Assembly (NCBI GenBank): GCA_004555765.1
Contig: SFHG01000003.1
Span: 1 to 64,000, forward strand
DNA from: Bacteroidales bacterium
Lineage (GTDB): Bacteria > Bacteroidota > Bacteroidia > Bacteroidales > Porphyromonadaceae
DNA length: 64,000 bases
Direction of reading: 5' to 3'
Positions 1 through 8,230 of the stretch are shown here, piece by piece. Position 1 is the stretch's first letter. Every line of letters starts with the position of its first letter. Position numbers and translations under genes: made by a program. A model generated the notes under the pieces. The model ran no database searches, was not told the DNA's origin, and saw only the letters and a program-made list of their open reading frames with translations.

Positions 1-1
1 T

Positions 2-358
2 GTCAAGCACATCCGTGTGTACCACGCCGGCATGACGAATGCGTCCTACATCCTTGCCGACCTCTTCCGCTACAACGGTCTCATTCTCGGCTCGCCCACC
101 TACAATATGGAGCTTTGGCCGCCCATCGCGTCTCTCGTGGAGAAGATTAAGACCCGCTACATCCCCGGGCATATCCTCGCCACCTTCGGCTCCGGGGCGT
201 GGAACGGCGCCGTAGAGTACAAGCTCTCGCCTTTGGCTGAGGAGTTTGGGTGGCAGGAGGTAGCCAAACCCGTCATCACCATCGGGAAAGCCGATGAAGA
301 AGCCTACGAAAGGCTCTGGGAACTCGGTCGTCAGATGGCCGAAGCCGTCTTGAAGTGA
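2..358 (+). CDS. FprA-family A-type flavoprotein, C-terminal part (truncated by window start)
   Basis: The reading frame is open from the first bases of the window and ends in TGA at 356-358. The visible part is the C-terminal flavodoxin-like domain. Its LILGSPTYNMELWPP stretch is the FMN-binding loop typical of the flavodoxin module of A-type flavoproteins, followed by an ATFGSGAWNGAV segment found in the same family. These proteins pair an N-terminal metallo-beta-lactamase-like diiron domain with this FMN domain and reduce oxygen or nitric oxide in the cytoplasm of anaerobes. The diiron domain lies outside the window, so the catalytic activity cannot be judged. A GTG at 17 is an internal codon, not the start. 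Confidence 0.8.
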   Translation, partial: VKHIRVYHAGMTNASYILADLFRYNGLILGSPTYNMELWPPIASLVEKIKTRYIPGHILATFGSGAWNGAVEYKLSPLAEEFGWQEVAKPVITIGKADEEAYERLWELGRQMAEAVLK

Positions 359-420
359 TTTTTCGTCCAAATACAGAGGCAAAAGAAAAATTTACCACAT
401 ACAAACACTGACAGCAAACT

Positions 421-1212
421 ATGAGAGTAATCATCGAACCGGGTACGGAGCAGCTCGCCAAATGGGCAGCCAACCACGTAGCCGAACGCATCAACGCCGC
501 ACGTCCCTCAGCGGACAAACCTTTCGTCCTCGGTCTGCCCACAGGCTCCACGCCGCTCGGTATGTACAGGGAACTGATACGCCTCCACAAAGCGGGCAAG
601 ATCTCTTTCCAAAACGTCGTCACCTTCAATATGGACGAGTACATCGGCATACCCAAGGATCACGAACAGAGCTACTACACGTTTATGTGGACGAACTTTT
701 TCTCCCACATCGACATTAAGCCCGAGAACGCCCACATCCTCAACGGCAACGCCTCCGACCTCGGGAAAGAGTGCCGCGACTATGAGGCCGCAATCGAAGC
801 CATCGGCGGCATCGACCTCTTCATCGGCGGCATCGGTCCCGACGGACACATCGCCTTCAATGAACCCGGCTCCTCACTGGGTTCGCGCACCCGCATCAAG
901 ACGCTGACGACGGACACCGTGATTGCAAACTCCCGCTTCTTCGGGGGTAACCTCGACCTCGTCCCCAAGACTGCCCTCACCGTCGGCGTAGCCACGATAA
1001 TGGATGCACGCGAAGTGATGATTCTTGCCAACGGTCACGCCAAAGCCCGCGCCGTCCGCGAAGCCATCGAAGGTGCCGTGAACCAGATGTGGACCGTCAC
1101 CGCACTCCAACTTCATCCCAAAGGCATCCTCGTCGTCGACGAAGCAGCGTGCGACGAAATTAAAGTCGGCACGTACAACTACTTTAAGGACATCGAGAAA
1201 GACAATCTCTAA
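421..1212 (+). CDS. nagB: Glucosamine-6-phosphate deaminase
   Basis: This 263-residue cytoplasmic enzyme converts glucosamine 6-phosphate to fructose 6-phosphate and ammonia, feeding amino sugars into glycolysis. The phosphate loop GLPTGSTPLG is at residues 38-47. The acid Asp72 lies in FNMDEYIG, and the GGIGPDGHIAFNEPG block supplies Asp141, His143 and Glu148. These positions match the E. coli numbering of the catalytic residues, which supports the ATG at 421 and an active enzyme. The length is standard for the family. The gene stands alone and is followed by a hairpin of the dispersed intergenic repeat family. No NagA or transporter is adjacent. Confidence 0.97.
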   Translation: MRVIIEPGTEQLAKWAANHVAERINAARPSADKPFVLGLPTGSTPLGMYRELIRLHKAGKISFQNVVTFNMDEYIGIPKDHEQSYYTFMWTNFFSHIDIKPENAHILNGNASDLGKECRDYEAAIEAIGGIDLFIGGIGPDGHIAFNEPGSSLGSRTRIKTLTTDTVIANSRFFGGNLDLVPKTALTVGVATIMDAREVMILANGHAKARAVREAIEGAVNQMWTVTALQLHPKGILVVDEAACDEIKVGTYNYFKDIEKDNL

Positions 1213-1302
1213 GGGTCGGAAGTCACGTCCCAATCGCACAGGCGCACCGGGATTGGAGTTTCAAAAAGTGCGCACTCCCCACTCTTGACTGCCGATTAAT
1301 TT

Positions 1303-1385
1303 CGACCGTACCGAGAATAATTCCCCGGTCTGTATGATCTTCCGCTGAGATACAGACCGGGGATTCCTTTTCGGTCCGTATCTCA
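1303..1385. repeat. Intergenic repeat module 1 (hairpin after nagB)
   Basis: This is a copy of the dispersed GATACAGACC-type family. It holds a perfect 13-bp inverted repeat, CCCCGGTCTGTAT at 1323-1335 and its complement at 1350-1362. A further GGTCCGTATC word lies at 1373-1382. It probably acts as a transcript-end hairpin for nagB. No clean T-tract follows the perfect stem. Confidence 0.8.
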
Positions 1386-1444
1386 AAAAAGCCAAATACG
1401 CCGAGCCAATCCCCCTTTATGGGTATCTCTACGGCAAAAAAGTG

Positions 1445-1452
1445 TATATTTG
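1445..1452 (+). promoter_or_regulatory. Candidate -7 element of the polysaccharide export genes
   Basis: TATATTTG matches the Bacteroidota -7 consensus TAnnTTTG and lies 76 bases before the lipoprotein start. A matching -33 TTTG is weak (TTTATG near 1416-1421), so this is a candidate only. Confidence 0.45.
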
Positions 1453-1527
1453 CGCCAAAGGCATCGCGAGTATGCCCTCAAGAGAAGCATTTCTGCCGTT
1501 TTTATACAAGACACAAATCCGACTGAT

Positions 1528-2328
1528 ATGAGGTTGAGACAGAATTTTCAAATGATCGTAATGGTGCTGTTCGTCGTCGTTGCGTTTGTGACTGCCGGCT
1601 GTGCGACATCCAAAGATGTCGCCTATATGCAGACCGTCGATCGGGAACTGAGAGTGGCAAGCACAGGGCTGCAGGATGCAAGAATCCAACCCAAAGACCT
1701 CATCGGAATGCTGGTTTCGTCCACGAATCCGGAGTCTGTGGCACCCTTCAACGGCATGCTGTGGGTTCCCAATCAGGACTATATGACCATCCAGTCCCAG
1801 CAGCGCTCCTATCTCGTGGACAACGACGGTATGGCTAATCTGCCCGTGGTGGGACTGGTGAAAGTAGGCGGTCTGACGGTGCGGGAAGCCGAAGCAGCCA
1901 TCAAGAGTGCGGTCGGCAAGTTCGTCAACGACCCCGGTCTCACCGTGACCGTGTCGCTTAATAACTTCCGTTACTCGGTCATCGGGGAAGTAAAGAACCC
2001 CGGACTTTTCACCGCAGCAAACGGCAAAGTGAATATCTTCGAGGCGCTCGCCGGCGCAGGTGACCTGACGATCTACGGTAAGCGCGACCAGGTACGCCTT
2101 CTGAGGGAAGATGCTTCCGGGAACAAGGAAATCGTCACGCTTGACCTCAAGAGTCCGGACATCATCTCTTCGCCCTACTATTATCTGCAGCAAGGGGACG
2201 TGATTTACGTGGTCCCCAACGATGCCATCGCTTCCTCAAGCTCCATCAGCAGCGGGACGACAATCTGGGTGTCCATTGCCTCCTTGGGCTTCAGTCTCGT
2301 AAACATCCTGCTTACAGTCCTCCGATAA
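1528..2328 (+). CDS. Wza-like polysaccharide export outer-membrane lipoprotein
   Basis: This is a 266-residue lipoprotein of the polysaccharide biosynthesis/export family, which forms the outer-membrane channel for capsule or exopolysaccharide. I chose the ATG at 1528 because it begins a signal peptide (basic MRLRQNF, hydrophobic VFVVVAF) ending in a VTAGC lipobox. The longer frame from 1450 would bury it. An export domain follows (about residues 45-140, PKDLIGMLVSS to the VNDPGLTVTVSL block). Next comes an SLBB-like segment (NPGLFTAANGKVNIFEALAGAGDL) and a hydrophobic C-terminal helix (IWVSIASLGFSLVNILLTVL). The tyrosine-kinase gene starts 47 bases downstream, the usual Wza-Wzc pairing. Confidence 0.9.
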   Translation: MRLRQNFQMIVMVLFVVVAFVTAGCATSKDVAYMQTVDRELRVASTGLQDARIQPKDLIGMLVSSTNPESVAPFNGMLWVPNQDYMTIQSQQRSYLVDNDGMANLPVVGLVKVGGLTVREAEAAIKSAVGKFVNDPGLTVTVSLNNFRYSVIGEVKNPGLFTAANGKVNIFEALAGAGDLTIYGKRDQVRLLREDASGNKEIVTLDLKSPDIISSPYYYLQQGDVIYVVPNDAIASSSSISSGTTIWVSIASLGFSLVNILLTVLR

Positions 2329-2375
2329 ACCGGCGGAATCGACTGCGCCTCTTCCACACAACAGAATAAAACATT

Positions 2376-4787
2376 ATGGCTTTAGGAAACGCCGATTTCG
2401 AAGACAACAGAGCACTTACAGAAGACGACGACGAACTCAACCTCCTGGATCTCGTCCTCCCGTATCTTAAGTTTTGGCCTTATTACTTGGGAGCCATCGT
2501 CCTGTGCCTCGGCTTGGCATGGCTCTTCATCTCCACACAGAGGTCGCATTATCCGGTGACCTCTTCCATCCTTTTTATGGACGAAAAGGACAAGAAGGGA
2601 TCACAGACCGCAGACGATCTCCTCGCCCAAGTCGCCACCGGAGTTTCCAACGTCAATATCGACAACGAGATACAGCTCATCAAAAGCCGCGAGATGCTGG
2701 AGAAAACCGTACGCGAGTCCCGCTATTACGTCGACGTCGTCAGCAAAGACGGGCTCGGCAAGAAGGTCTGGTACAGCAATCTCCCCTTCAAGATCTCACT
2801 CGACGACGCCAGTCTCGACCACCTCAAAGAAAGCGCCTCTTTCACACTCTCTTCCTTAGGCGGAGGTAAATACCGCATCATCCTCAAAGAGACCGGAGAC
2901 ACGGTCGACGTGGACAAGATACCCGGCACTTATTCGGTGCCTTTCGGACTTCTGACCTTCGAAAAACAGAAGCCCAAGGATCCTTCCGTCATACTCCCGT
3001 CTTCGCTCGACGTTACCATCAAGGATCCGCTCAAAGTCGCCGTATCGCTTATGACGAGCCAGCTCACCGTCGAACGCACGGACAAACAGAGCTCGGTGGC
3101 CAAGATGAGCATACAGACCGATAACCGCACGAAAGGCGAAGAGTTTCTCTCCAAGCTCGTCCAAGTCTACAACAGGGAGCGCGCCATCGACAAGAATGCG
3201 ACCGCGCAGAACACGTATCAGTTTATCAACGAACGAATCAAGATCATCGGCGAAGAGCTCTCGGATATCGAAGGCAGGCTCGCCGGCGTGAAGCAGGAAC
3301 AGGGCGTGACCAGTTACTCCGATCTCGGTGTGGCCGTGCAAGGCAAAGCCGAAGCACAGAAGGCCAAGGCAGAGACGACTTCGAAGCTCAATACCGTCAA
3401 CTACCTGCTGAACTACGTCAAAAACTCGAAGAATCAATTTGCCCTCATACCGTCCACGCTCGGTCTCGAGGATCAGTCTCTCGCAGGCGCAGTACAGGAG
3501 TACAATAAAATGATCTTCGAAAGGACAAACCTCCTTACTACCGCCAACGAGACGCACCCCAAAGTGATCGCGCAAAACAACGTGATCGATAAGGCGCGAC
3601 AAAACATCATCGACGCAGCCGAAGCATCCAAAGTGGGTCTCGAGATCACTCTCTCCGGACTCGAAGCACAAGACCGCTCCTACACCGGCATCATCGCAGA
3701 CGCACCCGCTTTCGAGCGTCTTGCGGGCGACATCGAGCGTCAGAGAGCAATCCGCAACGACCTCTACCTGATGTTGCTCACCAAGCGCGAAGAGACCTCC
3801 ATCCAGCTTGCGGCCTCTATCGAGAGTGCGCGCGTCGTGGATCCCCCTCTTGCCGACGACCGCCCCTCGTCTCCCAAGAAGCCCATCATCTACCTTGTCG
3901 GGATCCTACTCGGGATTATCTTGACGACGCTCATCATTTACATCTGGCGCCTCACCCAGACAAAAATAAAGAACGAAGGCGATGTCAAAGACCTCACGAA
4001 GCTCACCATTCTCGGCTCCGTACCTAAGCTTGAAAAGGATACCTCCACAGAGCTTATGGTACAGACACACGGCAACGACTACACCACGGAAGTATTCCGT
4101 AACCTCCGCACGAACCTCAGTTTCGTCACGGGCAATAAGCAACCGCTCGTCGTCCTCGTCACTTCGACCGTCCCTGCAGAGGGCAAAACACTCGTAGTCT
4201 CGAACCTTGCCATCTCGCTCTCCGCACTTGACAAAAAAGTCCTCCTCATAGGTCTCGACATCCGTAACCCGCAGCTTGCCCGCACGTTTGGCGTGAAGAA
4301 TGTCAAGAAGTTCGGTATCACCGACCTTCTCAATGACCCGTCGCTCAACACGGAAGAGTTCATAATCCCCGTGGAGGGCTACCCGAACCTGTCGCTGCTA
4401 CAGACCGGCACCATCCCGCCGAATCCTGCGGAAATCCTTTCACGCTCCCGCCTGGACGGGATTTTTGCAGAGCTTAGAGAGAAGTACGACTACATCGTCG
4501 TCGACTCCGCTCCTTGTGGTCCGGTAGTGGATACGCTCGTTATGAGTCGTGTGGCAGATGCCACCGTATATGTCACGAGAGCCGAGAAGACCGAAAAGAA
4601 GGACTTCGACTACATCAATTACCTCTCCGATGCCCAAAAGCTGCCCAACGTCAGCATCCTTGTCAACGGCGTCGACTTTATGGCCGCGAAGAAAGGGTAT
4701 GGCAAATACGGACACAACTATGGGTACGGATATGGCTATGGTTACGGCTACGGTTACGGCTACGGTAAGAATAAAGAGAAAAAATAA
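2376..4787 (+). CDS. Wzc-like polysaccharide co-polymerase / tyrosine autokinase
   Basis: This 803-residue inner-membrane protein regulates polysaccharide chain length and export by autophosphorylation on tyrosine. It has an N-terminal chain-length (Wzz) domain between two membrane helices (LPYLKFWPYYLGAIVLCLGLAW near residue 35 and IIYLVGILLGIILTTLIIYIW near 515). A long periplasmic coiled-coil region lies between them. The cytoplasmic BY-kinase domain has Walker A PAEGKT (Lys604), Walker A' LLIGLDIRNP (Asp628) and Walker B YIVVDSAP (Asp710). The C-terminus is a run of alternating Gly-Tyr, which is the expected tyrosine cluster in an unusually regular form. It follows the Wza-like gene, and a HAD gene follows it. 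Confidence 0.93.
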   Translation: MALGNADFEDNRALTEDDDELNLLDLVLPYLKFWPYYLGAIVLCLGLAWLFISTQRSHYPVTSSILFMDEKDKKGSQTADDLLAQVATGVSNVNIDNEIQLIKSREMLEKTVRESRYYVDVVSKDGLGKKVWYSNLPFKISLDDASLDHLKESASFTLSSLGGGKYRIILKETGDTVDVDKIPGTYSVPFGLLTFEKQKPKDPSVILPSSLDVTIKDPLKVAVSLMTSQLTVERTDKQSSVAKMSIQTDNRTKGEEFLSKLVQVYNRERAIDKNATAQNTYQFINERIKIIGEELSDIEGRLAGVKQEQGVTSYSDLGVAVQGKAEAQKAKAETTSKLNTVNYLLNYVKNSKNQFALIPSTLGLEDQSLAGAVQEYNKMIFERTNLLTTANETHPKVIAQNNVIDKARQNIIDAAEASKVGLEITLSGLEAQDRSYTGIIADAPAFERLAGDIERQRAIRNDLYLMLLTKREETSIQLAASIESARVVDPPLADDRPSSPKKPIIYLVGILLGIILTTLIIYIWRLTQTKIKNEGDVKDLTKLTILGSVPKLEKDTSTELMVQTHGNDYTTEVFRNLRTNLSFVTGNKQPLVVLVTSTVPAEGKTLVVSNLAISLSALDKKVLLIGLDIRNPQLARTFGVKNVKKFGITDLLNDPSLNTEEFIIPVEGYPNLSLLQTGTIPPNPAEILSRSRLDGIFAELREKYDYIVVDSAPCGPVVDTLVMSRVADATVYVTRAEKTEKKDFDYINYLSDAQKLPNVSILVNGVDFMAAKKGYGKYGHNYGYGYGYGYGYGYGYGKNKEKK

Positions 4788-4808
4788 CCCCTCTTCCCGA
4801 AAAAATTG

Positions 4809-5306
4809 ATGTCAGGTTCAACAGGATCGAGACGCACGTTCTTCATCGCCGTCGACTTCGACGGCACTATCGTCACGCACAAGTACCCGAAAATCGGCGA
4901 TCCCATCCCCGGCGCGATGTCTGTCCTCCGCCAACTCATCCGCGACGGTCACAAACTTATCCTTTGGTCCGTGCGTGAAGGGGCGCTCCTTGAGGAAGCC
5001 GTGAATTACTGCAAAGAGCACGGAATTACTTTCTACGCCGTCAATAGAGACTATCCGGAAGAGCAAAAGAGCGACGAGGCTTTTTCCCGCAAACTCAAAG
5101 TGGACGTATTCATCGATGACAGAAATATCGGCGGACGGCTCGACTGGGAACTCGTCTATAAAATGATCAGCGAAGGCAGGCCGTTTGTCTCCCCTTACTC
5201 CAATGTCATACTCGACCGCACACAGGAAGAGATGATGGAGAAGTACCGCACCAAGCGCCGTAGGAAGGGCTTTTGGAGCAAGTTGATGGGCTCACTCAAG
5301 GGCTGA
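4809..5306 (+). CDS. HAD-like hydrolase, small
   Basis: This 165-residue protein of the haloacid dehalogenase superfamily has the motif I signature VDFDGTIV near the N-terminus (Asp16, Asp18). A VFIDDRNIGG stretch further on resembles motif IV. A Thr/Ser motif II is not obvious (the sequence reads LILWSVREG). It resembles small HAD proteins that are common and poorly characterised in Bacteroidota. The ATG at 4809 is preferred over a TTG three bases upstream. The gene begins 21 bases after the kinase gene, so co-transcription with the polysaccharide genes is likely. The substrate is unknown. Confidence 0.8.
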   Translation: MSGSTGSRRTFFIAVDFDGTIVTHKYPKIGDPIPGAMSVLRQLIRDGHKLILWSVREGALLEEAVNYCKEHGITFYAVNRDYPEEQKSDEAFSRKLKVDVFIDDRNIGGRLDWELVYKMISEGRPFVSPYSNVILDRTQEEMMEKYRTKRRRKGFWSKLMGSLKG

Positions 5307-5360
5307 AACAGAGAGCGGGATTACTGACGCAGTCCGGCTACCCGGACTACCGGCTATTTC

Positions 5361-5447
5361 CGGTACAGACCAAGCGCATCTCTTTGGTCTGTACCTTTTT
5401 CTTTTCTCGGTACGTACCACGATAGCGTCCCGGCCCGTACCATCTCC
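5361..5447. repeat. Intergenic repeat module 2 with intrinsic terminator
   Basis: This is a member of the dispersed repeat family. GGTACAGACCAA at 5362-5373 pairs perfectly with TTGGTCTGTACC at 5384-5395 and is followed by a T-rich tract. That makes it a good intrinsic terminator for the polysaccharide/HAD genes. GGTACGTACC at 5409-5418 is a further palindromic word. Confidence 0.8.
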
Positions 5448-5520
5448 CCAAGACCTTTGCTTACCATCTCATCCCCAATAAGACCTCACATCCGAAACCG
5501 GGGTGGAGCGGGAGACAAGA

Positions 5521-5551
5521 TTTGGAGATTTGGGAAAAAAGTGTAACTTTG
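5521..5551 (+). promoter_or_regulatory. Promoter of the metY leader
   Basis: TTTG at 5521-5524, a 19-base spacer and TAACTTTG at 5544-5551 match the Bacteroidota promoter consensus exactly. Transcription would begin near 5558, giving an untranslated leader of about 330 bases before metY. Confidence 0.75.
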
Positions 5552-5629
5552 TCCGTGAGGAAACGCGATGGCGGATGTTCCGCCGCAGGTTTGCTCAAAG
5601 AGACCAAAGAGATCAGACAATAGGAGTTT

Positions 5630-5737
5630 ATGCTTTGCGCTACTCGGAATATGTACGGTATGATGATGCGAATGTCTATGCAGATGTCCGCCCATTCGTC
5701 GTACCCGAGAGTAGTAGCACTTCCCCCAAAGATCTAA
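5630..5737 (+). CDS. Met-rich leader peptide of the metY operon
   Basis: This 35-codon frame begins at an ATG at 5630, preceded by TAGGAG, and ends in TAA at 5735-5737. Residues 1-19 are MLCATRNMYGMMMRMSMQM. There are eight Met codons in the frame, seven of them between residues 8 and 19. The rest of the peptide has none. The frame lies in the transcribed leader of a methionine-biosynthesis operon, between a consensus promoter and an intrinsic terminator. This is the design of a ribosome-stalling attenuator peptide. It has no other resemblance I recognise, and translation is inferred rather than shown. The Shine-Dalgarno spacing is short. Confidence 0.8.
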   Translation: MLCATRNMYGMMMRMSMQMSAHSSYPRVVALPPKI

Positions 5738-5826
5738 CGAGATAAGCAAAGAAAGCGATATACGCTGAGCTTCAGAGCTACAGAGCCGGTATGACGAAAA
5801 CGAATTCGTCATACCGGCTTTTCTTT
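5643..5826 (+). promoter_or_regulatory. Candidate methionine attenuator: competing leader hairpins and terminator
   Basis: Four segments can be paired by eye. Segment 1 (5657-5666, GGTATGATGA) lies in the Met codons. Segment 2 (5696-5705, TCGTCGTACC) pairs with it through 10 bp, two of them G-U. Segment 3 is the terminator 5' arm. It pairs with segment 2 (5695-5705 with 5788-5798) through 11 bp with one G-U. Segment 4 is the terminator 3' arm. Ribosomes stalled on Met codons would cover segment 1, free segment 2 to hold segment 3, and so prevent termination. With ample methionyl-tRNA, 1:2 and 3:4 would form and stop transcription. An extra stem (5643-5647 with 5705-5709) can extend the 1:2 hairpin. 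Confidence 0.75.
5785..5826 (+). terminator. Intrinsic terminator in the metY leader
   Basis: A perfect 14-bp stem is formed by 5785-5798 and 5805-5818 with a 6-base loop, followed by TTTTCTTT. It lies 64 bases before the metY start and after the leader peptide, so it can only be conditional if metY is to be expressed. Confidence 0.9.
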
Positions 5827-5889
5827 GTGCAAAAAATCAGACACCAAGCAATCATCAACAATAAACCCTACCAAACAAACATTACATTT

Positions 5890-7182
5890 ATGAGTACGAC
5901 AAAACAAACTCACGCCCTCGAAACCCTTTCTCTCCACGCCGGCTTCGACCCCTCCGCGGATGCCTTCGGCTCCATCAACGTTCCCCTGTACCAAAATACG
6001 GCCTACGCGTTCCCCAACAGCAAATACGCGGCAGACCTCTTTGCCCTCAAAATCGGAGGTCTCATCTACACCCGCCTCAATAACCCCACCACCGGCATCC
6101 TCGAGAACCGCATCGCGGCCATTGAGGGCGGCATCGGAGCCGTAGCCACTTCCTGCGGACAGTCGGCCATCGCCACGGCACTACTATCGCTCTTGGTCTC
6201 CGGCGACCATATCGTAGCTTCCGGCAGCCTCTACGGGGGGACATTCAACCTCCTCAGCCATACACTGCCGCGCTTCGGCATCACGACGACTTTCGTGGAT
6301 GCCAACGACCCCGAAGCCGTCCGCGCCGCCATCAAGCCGGAGACGAAAGTCGTCTTCGCCGAAGTCGTCGGTAACCCCAGGCTCGACTTCGTGGATATAC
6401 CCCGCCTTGCGAAAGTGGCGCACGAAGCCGGTCTCCCGCTCTTTGCCGACAATACCTGCACACTCGGTCTCTACCGTCCTCTGGATGAGGGTGCGGACGT
6501 GGAGTTTCTCTCACTGACGAAGATTGCCGCAGGTGACGGATCGACCCTCGGCGGTGCGATCATCGACAGCGGGAAGTTCGATTGGTCCAAAGGTCTTTTC
6601 CCGCAGCTCGTGGATGAAGACCCCTCGTACCACGGCATCAAGTTTGCCGAAGCCTTCGGCAGCGCCGCATTCATCTTTTGGCTCGTCGCCGTCGGACTCA
6701 GAGACTTCGGTGCGTGCATCTCGCCCTTCAACTCCGCCCAGCTCATCAAGAGCCTCGAGACCCTGAAGATACGCGTGGAGCAGCACTCCAAAAACGCCCT
6801 CGAGATCGCTCGTTGGCTCGAAAATCACCCCCTCGTGGAGTGGGTGCGCTACCCGAAGCTCCCGAGCCACGAAGCCTATGCGCTCGCTAATGAGAAACTC
6901 ACCCGCGGCGGTGGCGTCATAGTGACCTTTGCCCCAAAGGGAGGCTATGAGGCGGCTAAGAAAGTGGCAGAAAGCACGAAACTTTTCAAACTGGTGGCCA
7001 ACTTCGGTGACTCCAAGTCCCTCATTGTCCACTCGGCAAGCACGACACACGCGCAGCTCTCGAAAGAGGATCTCGTGAAAGCCGGTGTCTCGGAAGACCT
7101 CATCCGCCTCTCCATCGGTCTCGAGAATACGGAAGACCTCAAGCAAGACCTTGACCAAGCCCTCAGGAGCAGCCAGAGATGA
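5890..7182 (+). CDS. metY: O-acetylhomoserine sulfhydrylase
   Basis: This 430-residue PLP enzyme of the Cys/Met metabolism family condenses O-acetylhomoserine with sulfide to make homocysteine in the cytoplasm. The N-terminus ETLSLHAGFDPS is typical. The PLP-phosphate region is in ATSCGQSAIATALLSLL, with SGDHIVASGSLYGGTFNLL after it. The lysine expected to bind PLP lies in SLTKIAAGDGSTLGG, which deviates from the usual SxTKYIGGHG form. The ATG at 5890 lies after the leader terminator and begins the family's normal N-terminus. The frame open from 5791 would start inside the terminator hairpin. metX overlaps its stop by 4 bases, so the two are co-transcribed and probably share control by the Met-rich leader. 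Confidence 0.95.
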   Translation: MSTTKQTHALETLSLHAGFDPSADAFGSINVPLYQNTAYAFPNSKYAADLFALKIGGLIYTRLNNPTTGILENRIAAIEGGIGAVATSCGQSAIATALLSLLVSGDHIVASGSLYGGTFNLLSHTLPRFGITTTFVDANDPEAVRAAIKPETKVVFAEVVGNPRLDFVDIPRLAKVAHEAGLPLFADNTCTLGLYRPLDEGADVEFLSLTKIAAGDGSTLGGAIIDSGKFDWSKGLFPQLVDEDPSYHGIKFAEAFGSAAFIFWLVAVGLRDFGACISPFNSAQLIKSLETLKIRVEQHSKNALEIARWLENHPLVEWVRYPKLPSHEAYALANEKLTRGGGVIVTFAPKGGYEAAKKVAESTKLFKLVANFGDSKSLIVHSASTTHAQLSKEDLVKAGVSEDLIRLSIGLENTEDLKQDLDQALRSSQR

Positions 7183-8126
7183 ATAAGATTAGGAATCTTG
7201 TACTCAAAGACTTCGAGACCGAGAAGCACGGCACCCTCGGGGAGGTACCGCTGAGCTATGAGCTCGCGGGCCTTCCCCTCGGTCGCGGTCCCGTCGTCCT
7301 CGTCAATCACGCCCTCACGGGCAACTCGTCCGCAGCAGGTCCCGACGGCTGGTGGGCAGACCTCATCGGTCCCGGTAAAGCGATCGCGACGGAGGAGTAC
7401 ACCATCCTCGCTTTCAATATCCCCGGCAACTGCTACGAGTCCGTCCCCCTACCCCGTCACGACCTTTTCACCGTAAAGGACATCGCCCGCCTCTTCATCC
7501 TCGGGATAGAGACTCTCGGCATCCGGAAGCTCCGCGCGGTCATCGGTGCCTCCCTCGGCGGGGGTATCGTCTGGCAGATGGCAGTTCTCTCTCCCGACCT
7601 CGCAGAGCTGTACCTTCCCATCGCCACGCATTACAAAGCCGACGCCTGGCTCTTGGCACAGACACGGGTACAGGAGATCCTTCTCTCGGGAGCGCACCCC
7701 CTGCACGACGCGCGGATTCACGGGATGCTCTGCTACCGCACCCCCGAGAGTTTGGACAAGAGGTTTGGGGACGACACAACGGCAGACGGCACACCGAAAA
7801 TCGTCGACTGGCTCGAGTTTCACGGCAGGCGGCTTGAAGAGCGCTTCGCCCTCGAAGCCTATAAGGTAATGACCTACCTCACGGGACAGATTCACGCCGC
7901 AGACAGCCCGGAGGAGCTTCGCCCCATTGCCCGAAAAGTGTCCCTCATCAGCATTGATAGCGATCTCCTTTTCCCGCACGCGCTGACGGAAGACCTCGCC
8001 CGAGCCATCGGTGCCAAGCACTACACCATCCACTCCATCCACGGTCACGATGCGTTTCTGATGGAGTACGCACAGCTGTCGGAGATCGTAAAGGAGATTT
8101 TTTCAAGCACTGAAACCGGCACATAA
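7179..8126 (+). CDS. metX: Homoserine O-acetyltransferase
   Basis: This is a 315-residue alpha/beta-hydrolase of the MetX family. It acetylates homoserine with acetyl-CoA to give the substrate of MetY. The nucleophile elbow is GASLGGG (Ser125), the acid lies in SIDSDLLFP (Asp260 or Asp262) and the His is in HGHDAFLME (His290). VNHALTGNSSAAG near residue 42 is the expected oxyanion-loop region. It is somewhat shorter than the 350-380 residues common in the family, but all catalytic parts are present. The start overlaps the metY stop (ATGA), which indicates translational coupling. Confidence 0.94.
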   Translation: MNKIRNLVLKDFETEKHGTLGEVPLSYELAGLPLGRGPVVLVNHALTGNSSAAGPDGWWADLIGPGKAIATEEYTILAFNIPGNCYESVPLPRHDLFTVKDIARLFILGIETLGIRKLRAVIGASLGGGIVWQMAVLSPDLAELYLPIATHYKADAWLLAQTRVQEILLSGAHPLHDARIHGMLCYRTPESLDKRFGDDTTADGTPKIVDWLEFHGRRLEERFALEAYKVMTYLTGQIHAADSPEELRPIARKVSLISIDSDLLFPHALTEDLARAIGAKHYTIHSIHGHDAFLMEYAQLSEIVKEIFSSTETGT

Positions 8127-8128
8127 AA

Positions 8129-8210
8129 GGTACAGACCGAAAAGAAGACGCGGGTACGGGCGAAAAAAGTTTCTTGGTCTGTACCACGCCGTCACCTATC
8201 ACAGACCAAA
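8129..8210. repeat. Intergenic repeat module 3 (metX-thrA gap)
   Basis: GGTACAGACC at 8129-8138 pairs with GGTCTGTACC at 8176-8185, with a CAGACCAAAA word after. The hairpin lies between metX and the aspartokinase gene and may dampen read-through. Confidence 0.75.
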
Positions 8211-8230
8211 AAAGCATCCGAAAAAGAACT

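Noticed and set aside
5503..5745. 80-residue frame across the metY leader, and a SAM riboswitch in the same place
   Set aside because: The 80-residue frame is in a different register from the Met-rich peptide and resembles no protein. I looked for the conserved S-box core (GAGGGA near the start, GATGAAACCCGGCAACC-like segment) and did not find it.
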